From: Isoetes engelmannii
Lineage: Eukaryota; Streptophyta; Lycopodiopsida; Isoetales; Isoetaceae
Length of the DNA: 23,634 nt
Assembly (NCBI GenBank): GCA_011763485.2
Contig: JAANSK020247054.1
Location: 1 to 23,634, forward strand
Direction: 5' to 3'
Shown here: positions 11,501-22,116 of the stretch, in pieces
How the letters are laid out: each line of letters opens with the position of its first letter
Position numbering within the stretch: position 1 is the stretch's first letter
Program-made: the position numbers and the translations under genes
Notes under the pieces: generated by a model
Database searches by the model: none
The model's input: the letters and a program-made list of their open reading frames with translations, nothing else
What the model was told of the DNA's origin: nothing

Positions 11501-14500
11501 ATTGTTCATTTTTTCCTTGGGACTTTATTATATTACCTAAGAACTTAGTTTCTGTGTGAGGTCAATGTCATGGTTAACTATTTCGATAAACAGATAGATT
11601 ATTTTGATAATATAAGTCAGTTAAAAACAATATTTTGCATGTGTTGGCACTATAAAAAGGAAAAATTTGGTTCAAATATCTACCTTTCATTTCAGTGATG
11701 TACTTCTCCATTAGTTCTTTAAAGTGCTTTGGATTCTGTGGCCTGCATATTCAAACTTAGAATTTCCATCCAATTGAATGCAGAACTTAAGGGCGCCCAA
11801 AATAAAACTCAAGACAAAGATGAGAAGAAACCAATTAAACCAACAAATCTTCTAGTATAAGAAATTAGTGAGATGACTAGCATAAGCGAACAGGTTGGTG
11901 TCCTATGTTCCCGAGTTCATAAACAATCAAGCCACTCATTATGGAACTTCATCTTGTCTTAAAAAGGTTCGGTAAACTTGCTTGTCACTGTTGCCAGACA
12001 ACAGTCTGCCCAATGTTTAAAATGCTGCACCAGTTCCTGGATATTGCATAATTCCGGTTTCAAGCTACCAGGAACTTGTTTCAAGGCCTTTAACTGGGGT
12101 GCATAATCGACACAAAGAACTAAGGACCCTATGTTAATAACAGATCAATACTACGAGGATGATCATTGATGCATCGGCATCATGACATGACGTTGCAACA
12201 AGGAGCTCCATCTAGCAACTTCTAAGTTCTGCTAGCAGCTGACCATTCACAGACTAGATAAACTTTTACTCCATGTAAACCTGCTCCTTGACCATAATTG
12301 ATGAAGGAAAGTGCTTACCATGCCAAAATTTAGTCTCATGGACCATAACAAAATAAACGGAGGGGATTTTATACAATGGTCGTCAACCATGGCTATTTAC
12401 ACATCAAAGGCTTAATTCGGACCTTAGAATTCCATGGGTAAGGAGGCTCCTTTATTTCTGCTCTGGAAACCATGCAGTTGGTTTTCCTCCGGCCTACAGG
12501 TAAATTCATTCCAATTGTTTGAAAACAAAGACTATTGTGACAACTTTAATGCTATTTACAATTTTCCGTTCTGTACTTGCTACATTTTTGTTTTTTGCAC
12601 TAAATTCTATCCCTCTCTAGCACTCTGCAGCACCCTAATCACGTGCTTATCTATAAGTATAGCAATAAATAAGCTTATAAAACAAATTACAAAAAAATAA
12701 ATTACCATTGATTTGGGCCGATAAGGCATTTCCCAAGCACTGAGACACATGATGGGCCGTCCTTCCCAAACTCGCGAAAGTACTGAAAACACACAAGTGG
12801 AAAATAATAGATAAACTGGCTACAGGTAAGTTTACTCCAAATAAGTGACAGCCACTTTCAATCAATCCATTGAATCCATCGGGACATCACCTTTGCACAT
12901 GATCATAATAATGATATGACAACAAAACAACAATATTGATAAATTATTTACCAGCTCTCGTAAAGATCCCATATAAGTCTCCAGTTTATGCTAACTATTT
13001 TAGAGAGCCAAATGTATAACTGGTGGCAAAAGCTTGCATCTACCCAGTCCGAAGTACAAATGATGCAAATACGCAGAGGTATGGGGCTATGGTTTTCCTC
13101 CTCCCTATTGGCCTGGCAGTGCTTATCTCATTTCCTCAATTATCCAAGATCCGGGCCATTTAAATTTGACCTGGTACTTTGGATGCGTTCATACAATGTA
13201 AAGACATGTGCTCCCTTCAGTAAATTCTCTTCTAAAACTGCTTGAAGCTACTTCTGATTCTACAATAGCTCGGCCAATTCCATATACCTTGTGCTGATAG
13301 CTTACATAGTAGAAGATCAGGCTTATGCAAAGGCTAACATATACATTGCAATTTAAAAGTAATGGCACTTGAAATAAAACTAAAACTTACATCAATCGCT
13401 TCATGCTAGTCTAGTCTATCCAGAAGATCAGGCTTATGCAAAAGCTGACATATATATTGCAACTTAAAGGTAACCGCACTTGAAATAAAAGTAAAACTTA
13501 CATCAATTGCTTCATGCCAATCAGAGGTGCCTTTGGTCACGTTCTCTCCCAGGTTTTGGTACCCCCTATTACCACAGTTTGTGCATAAATAAGATGCCAA
13601 GGTAACTGGAAGATGCAACTGGAAGCATATAAATTCCATTTCACTAAATTTCATATCATCTTCTACAATCACATGCACAACGCACCACTGTTAAAACTTC
13701 AAACAGCTCGTTCTGATGTCCCGGAACAAGATTCGGAATAGGAGGTCAATTTAAAACGCAATAAATATGCATTTACATAAAACTGCCTTTGTTCCAATAA
13801 TTGACAAAGTCCTTAATCTATTTGTTCTGCCAAGAATCTATTTGTTCAGTCCAAAAATTCATTGAGTCCATAATGCAAGCTGATTTGAACCTAACAAATA
13901 ACTGATCCAAATATAGGCTCCCAAAACCTATCATATGATCAACTTTTCTATTACTGTCAGAATAGCAGTTGTTCTATAAGCAAGACGATTAAATATAGCA
14001 TTTCACATTATCATTCGTTATTTCTAGAGCTACCTGTAACCAGTTGCTGCCGTCATTTTAATCTGAAACTTCTCATCATATGGTCGATTGAAAAACTCAT
14101 GGCTTACATCGAGCACGTCATTCAAAAGCTTTTGAGAAACTCCGTGCCCCTTCTGTGGATGAAGAAAAGTGAAAAAAATATATGACAACTTGCTTACAGA
14201 ACTTTGCCACTTGTTTCCAGAATGCCTTCTTTCAATAATGTCGCTACGAATTGGTTAGAGAGGCTTAAATATGAGAACAGATAAAACAGCCTTGCAAAAA
14301 TTAAAAAGTAAATTCTCCTTCTAGAAACCTTTATTTTAAACATATGGAAACTACTATAAAATTGATTATGTATAATCATCTGCAATGTTCAATGATAAAC
14401 AACACGTACCACGTAGAAGAAACCAACATGTTTGCATGCATCATCTAACTTTGTAATGACATCACTCATGCTCACATCATCGTTATTTATATTGTCTTTG

Positions 14501-14664
14501 TTTTGCACAAGGACTTGTATATCTGCAAAATTCATACTTAGTGTACTGAGCAAACAGTTTCTGAAATTCCCAACTTAGCTACAACACAATATGCATTGAG
14601 TCTAAAATATATTAATATGCGAGATCATACCTATGACTGGAATTGAAGTGAATGCAGTTGTCAT
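8553..14664 (-). CDS. 2-oxoglutarate/Fe(II)-dependent dioxygenase, 12 exons, 328 aa
   Basis: Exons on the minus strand: 14664-14631, 14522-14410, 14152-14034, 13565-13502, 12782-12706, 11742-11684, 10876-10717, 10404-10385, 9640-9594, 8981-8901, 8840-8751, 8675-8553. They sum to 987 nt, every junction is GT-AG and every phase fits. The N-terminal DIOX_N part begins [12 protein letters not shown] and continues to about residue 100 ([26 protein letters not shown]). The double-stranded beta-helix carries H212 and D214 (AHTDYG), H270 (PTIHRV) and R280/S282 (YRVSVPFF), the Fe(II) and 2-oxoglutarate ligands of the family. The [11 protein letters not shown] and IGYP stretches and the length resemble, from memory, uncharacterised plant DOXC proteins such as Arabidopsis At3g19000; the substrate cannot be told. 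Such enzymes are soluble and oxidise small molecules with O2 and 2-oxoglutarate. The exon 7 acceptor at 10877 was chosen because it gives [11 protein letters not shown] without extra residues. A Gly usual before AHTDYG is Glu here. The start was chosen because the next exons continue its frame without a break. Confidence 0.92.
13311..13517. repeat. tandem duplication of exon 4 end and intron start
   Basis: Two direct copies, 13311-13406 and 13422-13517, 111 bp apart, begin AGAAGATCAGGCTTATGCAA and end CTTCATGC, differing at a minority of positions. On the minus strand the copy at 13422-13517 contains the last 16 bases of dioxygenase exon 4 and its GTAAGT donor. The copy at 13311-13406 lies in intron 4 and repeats both the exon end and a GTAAGT-type donor, so the intron holds a decoy donor 111 nt downstream. 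Confidence 0.9.
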
Positions 14665-14725
14665 CTCGCAGGCGAACGAGTATCTTGATTTTATTTTTCG
14701 GGTTTTTAGCAGGCTTTACAATTTC

Positions 14726-14950
14726 CTATCCAGGTAAGCTGCCACGTGGGCTAAAATTAAAGTTGCCCACGGCTAAATTTTTACATCCGGGTTGAGAAAA
14801 TTCAAAAACCTCTGGGAATTTATCAGCGTATTGCAGCGGCTCTTCGACCTCTTGCAACTCTAATGCTCGATCGAATGTACTCAGCTTCAGGTCCAAGGCC
14901 TTAATCCCGAGCACCAAATCGAAGTTTCCCTTTTCTTTCCACAAGTGCAT
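14726..14950 (-). CDS. upstream ORF of 74 codons before the dioxygenase
   Basis: An ATG-started frame of 74 codons ends 61 nt before the dioxygenase start codon, on the same strand but in a different frame. The peptide begins MHLWKEKGNFDLVLG and is rich in Glu, Leu and Asp; I recognise no family. If the transcript starts above 14950, ribosomes would meet this frame first, so it could act as a translational brake. It could equally be untranslated leader, or lie upstream of the real transcription start. No splice signal that would fuse it to the dioxygenase was evident. Confidence 0.35.
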   Translation of the reverse strand: MHLWKEKGNFDLVLGIKALDLKLSTFDRALELQEVEEPLQYADKFPEVFEFSQPGCKNLAVGNFNFSPRGSLPG

Positions 14951-15050
14951 GGTCGTTTGTTGGTGCCGAATTTGCCCAGCTATTCAGAAATGGAAAACAA
15001 TGGAGAGCATCCTTTATTGACGTTTGAAGTATCGGTTACCTTTATGCACT

Positions 15051-15110
15051 AGGGAAAGTTCTAGTTGAGGAAATTCCACAAGGGAAAGTTCAAGTTGAGG
15101 AAATTCCACA
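15051..15110. repeat. 30-bp tandem duplication upstream of the dioxygenase
   Basis: AGGGAAAGTT occurs at 15051 and 15081, each followed by AGTTGAGGAAATTCCACA after a two-base block that differs once. The two 30-bp units sit between the Copia LTR and the gene, within its presumed promoter or leader. Confidence 0.93.
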
Positions 15111-15142
15111 ATTTCCTGAACCAGCGCTCTTAAACAAGTAGA

Positions 15143-15284
15143 TGTGGGAAATAGATAGGTGGTTTTGTATTGCATAAAAAAGATCACATATAAGCGTCCA
15201 AGGGATGCGACTCTCTCTCTCTACAATTATATCTCTACATGACAGGTAGACCAAACCAAATCAGAGTCATATATTAATCTAACA
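15143..15284 (-). mobile_element. 3' LTR of the Copia relic
   Basis: The LTR starts TGTTAGATTAATATATGAC directly after the polypurine tract at 15294-15285 and can be closed at a CCCACA ending at 15143, giving 142 bp with TG...CA ends. It holds a TATA-like CTTATATG near 15190 in the same direction as the dioxygenase gene. The inner end is inferred because no partner LTR is present for comparison. It lies about 480 bp (3' edge) to 620 bp (5' edge) upstream of the dioxygenase ATG, so it could contribute a promoter. Confidence 0.6.
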
Positions 15285-15558
15285 CTCCCCCATCAGACTG
15301 GTTTGTTCCATTTTTGCTCCCATATCAGAATGTTAATCTTCTCTGGATCAAACTGAAATTTGTCTCGTCCAAATGACCTCGTTAACATGTCAACCAGCAT
15401 ATCATCATTAGCACAGTGTAGCAGTTCTACAATGCCTTGTCAAATTTGATCCAAATGAAATGATATCGTGTCTCAATATGCCTTGTACATTCATGATATC
15501 TTGTTGAATAAGCTAATGCAACTGCACTTCAATTGTCACAAAAAATAACAGTTGGATG

Positions 15559-16218
15559 TGTTGGCTCTTATCACATTCCATTCAGTAATGTACGCTGATA
15601 CAAATAAGGATCTTAATCTGCAAAACATCAAGTTAATAGAAAGAAAAAAAATCATTGAATGCTCGATTTACCACCCAACCGAGCCAACTAGAAAAGCTGT
15701 CACAAAGTCAAGCACCCATTCTGCATGGCTGGATAAAAATACGCTCTTTCTAGCCACCAACCACTGGAGTTACATGACCTCCTCTTATTGATATGATCAA
15801 GCAAGATAAGGAAAATACTACAAGATAAGACTAGACTTTGAAAAATGGAAGAGAAACATAGAAAGAGGCAAAACTAGTTGTGCAGTCGCCTTAGACCCCT
15901 GTACAACTTTCTGAACATATCACTTAGACTGTAAGGAATATACAAACAAATAAACCCAATCTGGAAACTATACTTCAAGGCTTTCGAAAAAGGTAAAGAT
16001 CGTCTAATTCTAAACTAGGGTCGTGGAGATATCACTTCTTAAAGTCGTTCTTCTATTTATGGGTAACAACACCCTTCACTAATAAAATATAATATTGTTT
16101 GTCTCGTTTTTTGTAACAGAAAATGCATCGAAGGGTATTTTTGTCTGTCTTTTACCTTTATGATAAAGGTCAAGGTTTATTTTACTCTCCCTTTAACAGT
16201 ATCAAGGTGTAGACACAA
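15559..16218 (+). mobile_element. 660-bp insertion inside Copia RNase H, solo-LTR-like
   Basis: TGGATG occurs directly on both sides (15553-15558 and 16219-16224), exactly where the Copia RNase H similarity is interrupted. The inserted segment starts TGTTGGCTCT, ends GACACAA and has an AATAAA near 16080. Size, TGTTGG start and poly-A-like signal fit a solo LTR, although the right end is CAA and not a clean CA. No coding domain was recognised inside. Strand is assigned from the TG start only. Confidence 0.55.
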
Positions 16219-16492
16219 TGGATGACTTTCTCACTTGATCATATCCAATAAAGATTGTTCCATGCAAGGCCACTCCCCGAGCACCATATCATACGCAGCC
16301 ATATAAGTTTTTGAGTACCCATACTAGCTGCAATATACTCAAGTTCTGTACTTGATAAGACTACTACGGGCTCTCTTCCTTTGCTATGATATTATATTAT
16401 TTTCCAACATAAATACAAAACCTGAAGTTGATCGTCTTGTGTCCAAGTCCCCAGCCCAGTCCACATCCCTAAATCCAACCAACTTGAAGTAT

Positions 16493-18118
16493 TGTGCATC
16501 ATCATGTTTGTGACACTCCATACATCGTATACGGTGCCCCACCGTATATTCCGCGGGACATTATCCCTACAATGGCCTCACCATTGCATGGGCCCTTCAT
16601 CAGACTCGAGTACTGGGATGGCCAGGACCTCGAGATGAGGAACGAAGGTGTCGTTCGGCCCTTCGTCATGGGGCTCCTACATCAGCGAAAACAAATACAA
16701 TATGATAAGCACAACATCATATACAATACTAATTGACCATGAAGGGTCGCAAAACCATCCAAAATTCGATCCAAAGACATGCATCTAATACATACTAACA
16801 TCATGTGGCGGCTCCTACCCCGGCTCAAACTCAAAGGGGAGATTGACTGACGATAAAAGTCTCCAGATAGTTCAGACCGAGTTATAGCAATGACTTGGGC
16901 TAGCATATAGACAATGGCTAGGGTTGACCATTCCATCCGCCCCTCCTGTGCATACCATGCAGATAGGTTGGAACACGCTTTATGGTGATTGTAGGCGTCC
17001 AGAGATGTAATCTCATGGTATCACCCAATGAGACTACTCCAGATTGCATCTCCTTAAAATAATGAGGCAGGAGAGGACAAGTCTCCTCCCAAAGATACTA
17101 TGGATCCATGGGGCGACTAGAGGATCGTGACAACACACGTCCTTCCTCGACTTAACTCTCCAAATGCCTAGCCAGGATGGAACCTGCTAACTAGACGAGT
17201 CAGTGCGGCACCTCAACCCAGGGAGTGTCAGCCCATACACGACCCACACGCAGTGACCGAGTATAAGCCTAGTCCACTGCGAGGACCCCTGTAGCCTTGC
17301 TCAAGAGGGTCCTACCCTTTACTTCATCATAGTATCCGTTGTCTGGTGTTCAATCAGTTCCTCCAGCCAGGTGCACTCTATGCACAGGCCGAAATATGGG
17401 AATTATAGGAGCTAAGCTAGAAGCATCATCTGATAATAGGCTTCTAGGTCTCTACCCTCCTTTCCAATACACAAGATGTGCAAACATGAGATCAATCATC
17501 ATCACATCACATGACGTGATAACACGAGAATAATCATCTATTCCTAATCATACATCTAACTTACAGTTAGGGTTTGGTTAGGGTTCATGATCGGAACTGA
17601 GGTTCTAGGATAGCTCTACTAGAAATATGACATGTTAACTCATCTGGAATGCTAGATCCCAGATGACTTAGCTAACTATCTACTTGAAAATGAAATACAT
17701 GTTCCCGAAGAACTGCCTCCTACCCATGGGGGCCTCCATTCCGAGCTTTGGAGTAGGCGCTCCTCTAGCTCCTGCGCTCACGCTCTCGGGGCTGCTACAA
17801 CAGTCGATGTTGTTGAAGACAATTTCTGATTCGGGGTTGCGACGGCGATTCAAGGGTCAAGCAGACCATTGAGCAAAAGTGCCTAGGTCAAGGGTTTGGC
17901 CTTATATAAAGTTAGGGTTGACATCATGACCACCTGGCTCCAATGGGGTGCTTCCATGTGGCAATACACCTAAGGGTGTATCCATGTGGATAACAGGTGG
18001 TAATACCTAAGGTTTAAGTTATGTAGATAACTTGCCCTTGCTCCTACTAGGTATGACCTACTACCGTGTATACAAGTCCTATAAGATGATTTGTATGGTG
18101 ACATGGCCATAGAATACA
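16493..18118 (+). mobile_element. 1626-bp insertion inside the Copia relic, candidate solo LTR
   Basis: Copia-like coding similarity stops near 18124 and resumes at about 16490. The intervening DNA begins TGTGCATCATCATG, ends GAATACA, and is flanked by AGTAT (16488-16492) and CGTAT (18119-18123), a five-base direct repeat with one difference. No coding domain is visible and base composition is richer in G and C than its surroundings. TATATAAA at 17903-17910 lies about 215 bp before the right end, as a U3 promoter would. A solo LTR of a large LTR element is the simplest reading; a MITE or other non-coding transposon is possible. Confidence 0.5.
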
Positions 18119-18614
18119 CGTATTCATACCATATATTCTAGTGGAACGTCACAATGTCTCTTATAAACCAATACATATTCTTTTGTTTCTTTTAAAAAAC
18201 TCATGATACGCTTTACTGTTGTCCAATGTTGATGTCCAGGATTTTCCATGAATTGGCTAACCACGCCAACTGCATAACATATATCAGGTCTTGTAGACAC
18301 TGCCAAATATACCCAAATATATTAAACTTTCCATGCATGGCAATAAGATACATTCTTCATATACTCTTGTTCTTCTGCATTCTTAGTTTGCCATATCCAA
18401 AGTGATTCTTACATTTTGCTCCGTAGGAGTTGATATTGGATTACTATCTTGCATTTCAAACCTCTGAAGTACTTCTTCAATATGTGTGGATTGAGAAAAT
18501 CTCATAAGTCTTTGTGTTCTCTCTCTTGATATATAAATGCCAAGACAGTAGGATATCTCCCCCATGTCCTTCATATTGAGCTTGAAGGACAATTGCACCT
18601 TGACTTGATGCAAA

Positions 18615-19262
18615 GTACTCATATATACTGAAGGCTTTGGTGATCCGTATCCAATTTGAATGGTCTACCAAGCAAATAGTGCCTCCAGTGCCTTAACGCT
18701 CTTACGATTGCTAAAAGCTCATGATTATGGGTAGAGTAGTGTTGCTCTACCCCATTCATCTTCTTGGAGTCGTAGGCAATTAATCTCCCTTCTTGCATTA
18801 GGAAGCCTCCCTTTGCTAACTTGCTTGTATCCGTTGCTACTAGCTTGTCCTCACTTCGGTCCAGCAGGGTGGGCACTGTTGCTGTAGTTAGAGCTTTCAT
18901 GAGCTACTCCAAAGAGGCTTGGACATTCTCTAATCAGCATTGGACCTAATCGTTTACTTTCTCATTCTTGATTAATCTGATAGTGGAGAGGCCCACTTAG
19001 CAAGGTCCTTCACAAATTTCGTATAATATCCTGCTAACCTAGGAAATTCTTGACTTCGAGTATCGTCCTTGGTGCTGGTCAATCTACAATAGCTTCGATC
19101 TTTGCTGGATCAGTGGAGATTCCCTCCGCTTAGACTATGGCTCAAGTTTGGCGTAGAGTGGATATCCTGAAAACTCTTCTCAATTGGCCCACTTGTTCTT
19201 CCATGGCCTTGTTGTAAATCATTATATCATCGAAGAAGATGATGACAACTCGTCTTCTTCTT
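18615..19262 (-). mobile_element. Gypsy (Ty3) retrotransposon RT/RNase H fragment, broken
   Basis: On the minus strand the fragment runs from a reverse transcriptase active-site region near 19240-19210 (FFDDIMIYNKA), through the RT connection (GISTDPAKIEAIVDWPAP, about 19100), into RNase H (KLVATDTSKLAKGGFLMQEG, then HNHELLAIVRALRHWRHYL and TDHQSLQYI near 18625). This order is typical of Ty3/Gypsy pol. It is cut at both ends, holds several breaks and joins directly to Copia sequence at about 18615. No LTR, gag or integrase was found. It is an old fossil. Confidence 0.85.
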
Positions 19263-20430
19263 TACGAAGATTATAGATGCCCCCAGGGCTATCAGTCGTT
19301 ATTGGGAGTGTTGTGGTTGCCAAGCTTATGGATGTTGCTGTGTTGCTGGGGGACTTCTGGCCCTGGCAAAGGTGTTCTCATCTATGTGCAAATACTTGGG
19401 GCGAAGCAAGCGTTTTTTCCCACTGCAGTGGAAATTTTGCTTGCGCCACAGGCCAGTTCCAAGGTGCTTCGCTCAATCTATCCAAATGAGTTGCATGCAG
19501 GATCTGGTACTTCAGAGCAGCGCCTTTTAATTCATAGCAGAGCCTATTTTTCTACTTTTGAAAGTACTCTATTTGCAATGCGTAACCACTTTTAATCATT
19601 TTTTATCACTTGATAAAGTAGGCCTATAGAGAAAGCGTCAGCCAACAGGTTATCAATTTTCAGCAGTAAATTAGAAACAGATGAAGATGCTGCATGCAGA
19701 TTAATCATACATGCCCTCAGACTTGTCTTTTTCAGAAAGTGGCCCTTAGAATTGGTTTTCATTTTACAGCTCTTGTCTATAGCATCACTCACTAACTTGA
19801 TATATATGAAGATTGTTTTAGTAGAAATATATTGCCAATCTATGATAATATGACTATATATGACTAGGTAAGAATGACAAGTATCAATGTTGTAAGCCTC
19901 CCTGCCCTGGGGGGTGCACTTATCTATAAAGGGATATGTCATATGCGTTCATAGGGTAGCAAAAAACCCCCCTCGTATACTGATTTTTAAACTCAGATTT
20001 GAACCCCTCCATATGCAATTTACCCCAAAGACATGTTAACACTCCCAAAGACTCCCATCCCGCATGTATATACGTAAATTGGTCAAAGAAACCCCCCATA
20101 ACTTGCACTCATGCAGTTTATACGTAAAAAATGGAGAATCCCCTTTTTTCCAGCTACAATTTTCTTGTGGGGAGGTTGATATGTTATTATATACCACTTG
20201 CCATAGTTATGTCAATACAATGGTTTAAAGAGAAGTTAAAAGCGATAAAACGAGGTGAAATGCACAAAATAAATGGAGAATGCTTCAACTGAAAAAATAG
20301 TAGATCAACAAATTGCATGATGCCAGGGCACTAGATCAACAATTTGCATGATTGCATGATTGTTGACCACGGTATTCACTCGATAGAATTCATTGTTCAT
20401 ACTATATATGGTTGAAGTGGATATTGAATA
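19263..20430. other. no gene recognised
   Basis: Overlapping open frames occur at 19239-19595 (plus, two frames) and 19592-19942 (minus), of up to 118 codons. None shows a domain I know. The plus frame starts inside the Gypsy fragment, which argues against a real start. The rest is AT-rich with short C runs. Confidence 0.45.
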
Positions 20431-20508
20431 ATAAGATAAGATAAGATAAGATAAGATAAGATAAGATAAGATAAGATAAGATAAGATAAGATAAGATAAG
20501 ATAAGATA
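20431..20508. repeat. ATAAG microsatellite
   Basis: Fifteen uninterrupted ATAAG units run from 20431 to 20505, followed by degenerate units. Such a length is expected to vary between individuals. Confidence 0.98.
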
Positions 20509-21284
20509 CGATATGATACATCCATGGAGACCCCCCACAGGGCCAGGGGACGATACAGAACAAAGGGCAAAGCTAGGGACTAAGCTCCACATATAAAACA
20601 TGGTTGAAATTTAGGAATAAAAACAAAACAAAACCCCCAAGAAAAACTAGATTTGAAGGCCACTGGTCAAGGACAAGTGCTGAGCCTCCTCGATATACAA
20701 CCGATTTTCTTTGGAGCCTCGCCTCTCAAACCTTGCACAGCTCGTCACCTCGCTGAGTCAATTGAGTTGGGGAGAGGTCATCTTGTACTGAAAAGTGAGT
20801 GCCCTTGAAGTGACTCCCATGCTGTAACACATACAACCTATCCCAATTCCCGAGAAGCCGAAAAGTGCACCAGAAAATTGCGTGGCCAGTCGGGCTAGTG
20901 AACACCGACTCTTTGTGCTGAAAAAGTTATTGGAATTCGGATATGCATGTGTAACGTAGCTGCATCGGTATCTGAACCAGTGGCGATCCTGCTCGGACTA
21001 ATCTAAACCTAGGCTCTGTGTGCTATTTGAAGCATGCGTGAACTATCTGAACCTATTATTGCTAGCCCATATGTATGCTCCTAAGCTACCTCGTGCATTG
21101 AGACATCCGAATCTATATATGGTTGCGTCTCAACTACTGCCTCAGTCTGTACCATGGCATCTGTGCGCTCTGTGTGTATAGGAATATCTGGTGGTGGTGG
21201 GGGGAGGGACTAGTAGGTATCATATATTCCTTCATCAAGACTTCCAAGATCTATAGAACATGTACCCAGCTGTCCATGGGTAAC
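20509..21284. other. no gene recognised
   Basis: No domain or splice-supported frame was found on either strand. A GGTGGTGGTGGGGGGAGGG run lies near 21190-21210. Sequence may belong to the LTR-like relic that follows, but I cannot show this. Confidence 0.4.
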
Positions 21285-21600
21285 TGACAAAGACTACCCT
21301 CAGTAGCCTTAACCAACTCCAAAAAATCATTATCCAATTGGGCCTTAACCTTTCCAGGCTTTATCCCATAACCCGCATACCATATCAATTTCGCCCCTTC
21401 TCAAGGTGCTTGCCCTCGAGCATGTGGGACACATCAACAATGTTGCCACGTGGAATTGAACCTTCACTCTGATACCAAATTGATAAGGACTATCTCAGTA
21501 GCCTTCCAACTCCCCAAAAGGTGGATCCTTCAAGGAAATCGTTATCGAATGGCCCCCAGCCTTTCCAAGCTTTATTCCATACCCCATAGACCATATCAGT
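21285..21600 (-). repeat. LTR-like diverged tandem repeat with primer-binding-site relic
   Basis: Two diverged copies, 21285-21390 and 21481-21600, share CAGTAGCC, TCATTATC/TCGTTATC and CTTTCCA(A/G)GCTTTAT blocks in the same order. Between them, at 21466-21477, the minus strand reads TGGTATCAGAGT, close to the initiator-Met tRNA primer site (TGGTATCAGAGC) of plant LTR retrotransposons. This suggests a broken LTR element relic of undetermined family, in which the copy at 21481-21600 would be LTR-side sequence. Confidence 0.5.
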
Positions 21601-22032
21601 AACTGCAAGAAAGTTCTTGTGACCATGATCGCGACCAAATCAACTGAAGCCTGGCGTGAAATGTGCTGGAAGAGAGGCTCCTATGGGATGTAGGTCCGTA
21701 ACTGGACATGGCTGCTGGGGCAAGGGGTGGACCGGGGCAGCTAATGTAAAGTCTATATGGCATGTGCGTGCATAGCGCCAAGAAAACTTATCATTTATAT
21801 GAAATTTTTCTAAAACAATATCCCTCGTGTGTCATATACTCCATACGCACATATGGAATTCAAGCAAGAAAAATCCTCTTCCATACTCATACGTACCGTT
21901 TTGGCCCAAAAAGTAACCATCCCGTGCACTCACATGTTTTCTACGATTTATTCTTAGTGCACTCCCTGGAGGGCGGACATGGCTTAGCCTTCATTGTCTT
22001 TCTTGCCATATCCCTGGCTTTCTGAGTCATAG
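21601..22032. other. no gene recognised
   Basis: Only short chance frames are visible. The right part may be the LTR of the element whose primer site follows at 22187, but no LTR start could be fixed. Confidence 0.4.
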
Positions 22033-22116
22033 CAACAGGGGTGTGAGTGAACTGAGTCGCAACCAGAAAGGGAACTCAACAGGGGCGTGAACTGAGTCAC
22101 AACAGGGAAGGGAACT
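22033..22116. repeat. short tandem repeat, two units of 40-44 bp
   Basis: CAACAGGGG starts at 22033 and 22077; each is followed by GTGA, ACTGAGTC, and AAGGGAACT in order. It lies just upstream of the primer-binding-site relic and may be part of an LTR. Confidence 0.8.

Larger units (their letters stand above)
15143..18615 (-). mobile_element. Copia LTR retrotransposon, broken and 5'-truncated
   Basis: Read on the minus strand, 18615 to 15285 holds the end of a Copia reverse transcriptase (NMKDMGEISYCLGIY at about 18570), the RT to RNase H linker (STRPDICYAVGVVSQFM, about 18300-18250), and Copia RNase H in two parts ([20 protein letters not shown] at 16470-16400, then a DN-bearing segment and ADMLT-type end near 15550-15360). 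A purine tract GATGGGGGAG (15294-15285) abuts an LTR starting TGTTAG at 15284. The 5' LTR, gag, protease, integrase and most of RT are missing. Two insertions lie inside (15559-16218 and 16493-18118). The element is clearly dead, with several breaks besides the insertions, and looks old. Confidence 0.88.

Noticed and set aside
12951-12985. Possible extra exon between dioxygenase exons 4 and 5 reading TYMGSLREL, with AG before and GT after
   Set aside because: Joining exon 4 directly to 12782 gives HEAID then YFREFGKDG, which fits the family spacing to LGK and NQWP; the extra nine residues do not.
16494-16736. 80-codon plus-strand ORF with a GTG start
   Set aside because: It lies at the very start of the insertion with TG...CA ends and has no recognisable domain.
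20305-20601. 98-codon minus-strand ORF
   Set aside because: Its middle is the ATAAG microsatellite translated as SYLILSYLIL; it is an artefact of the repeat.
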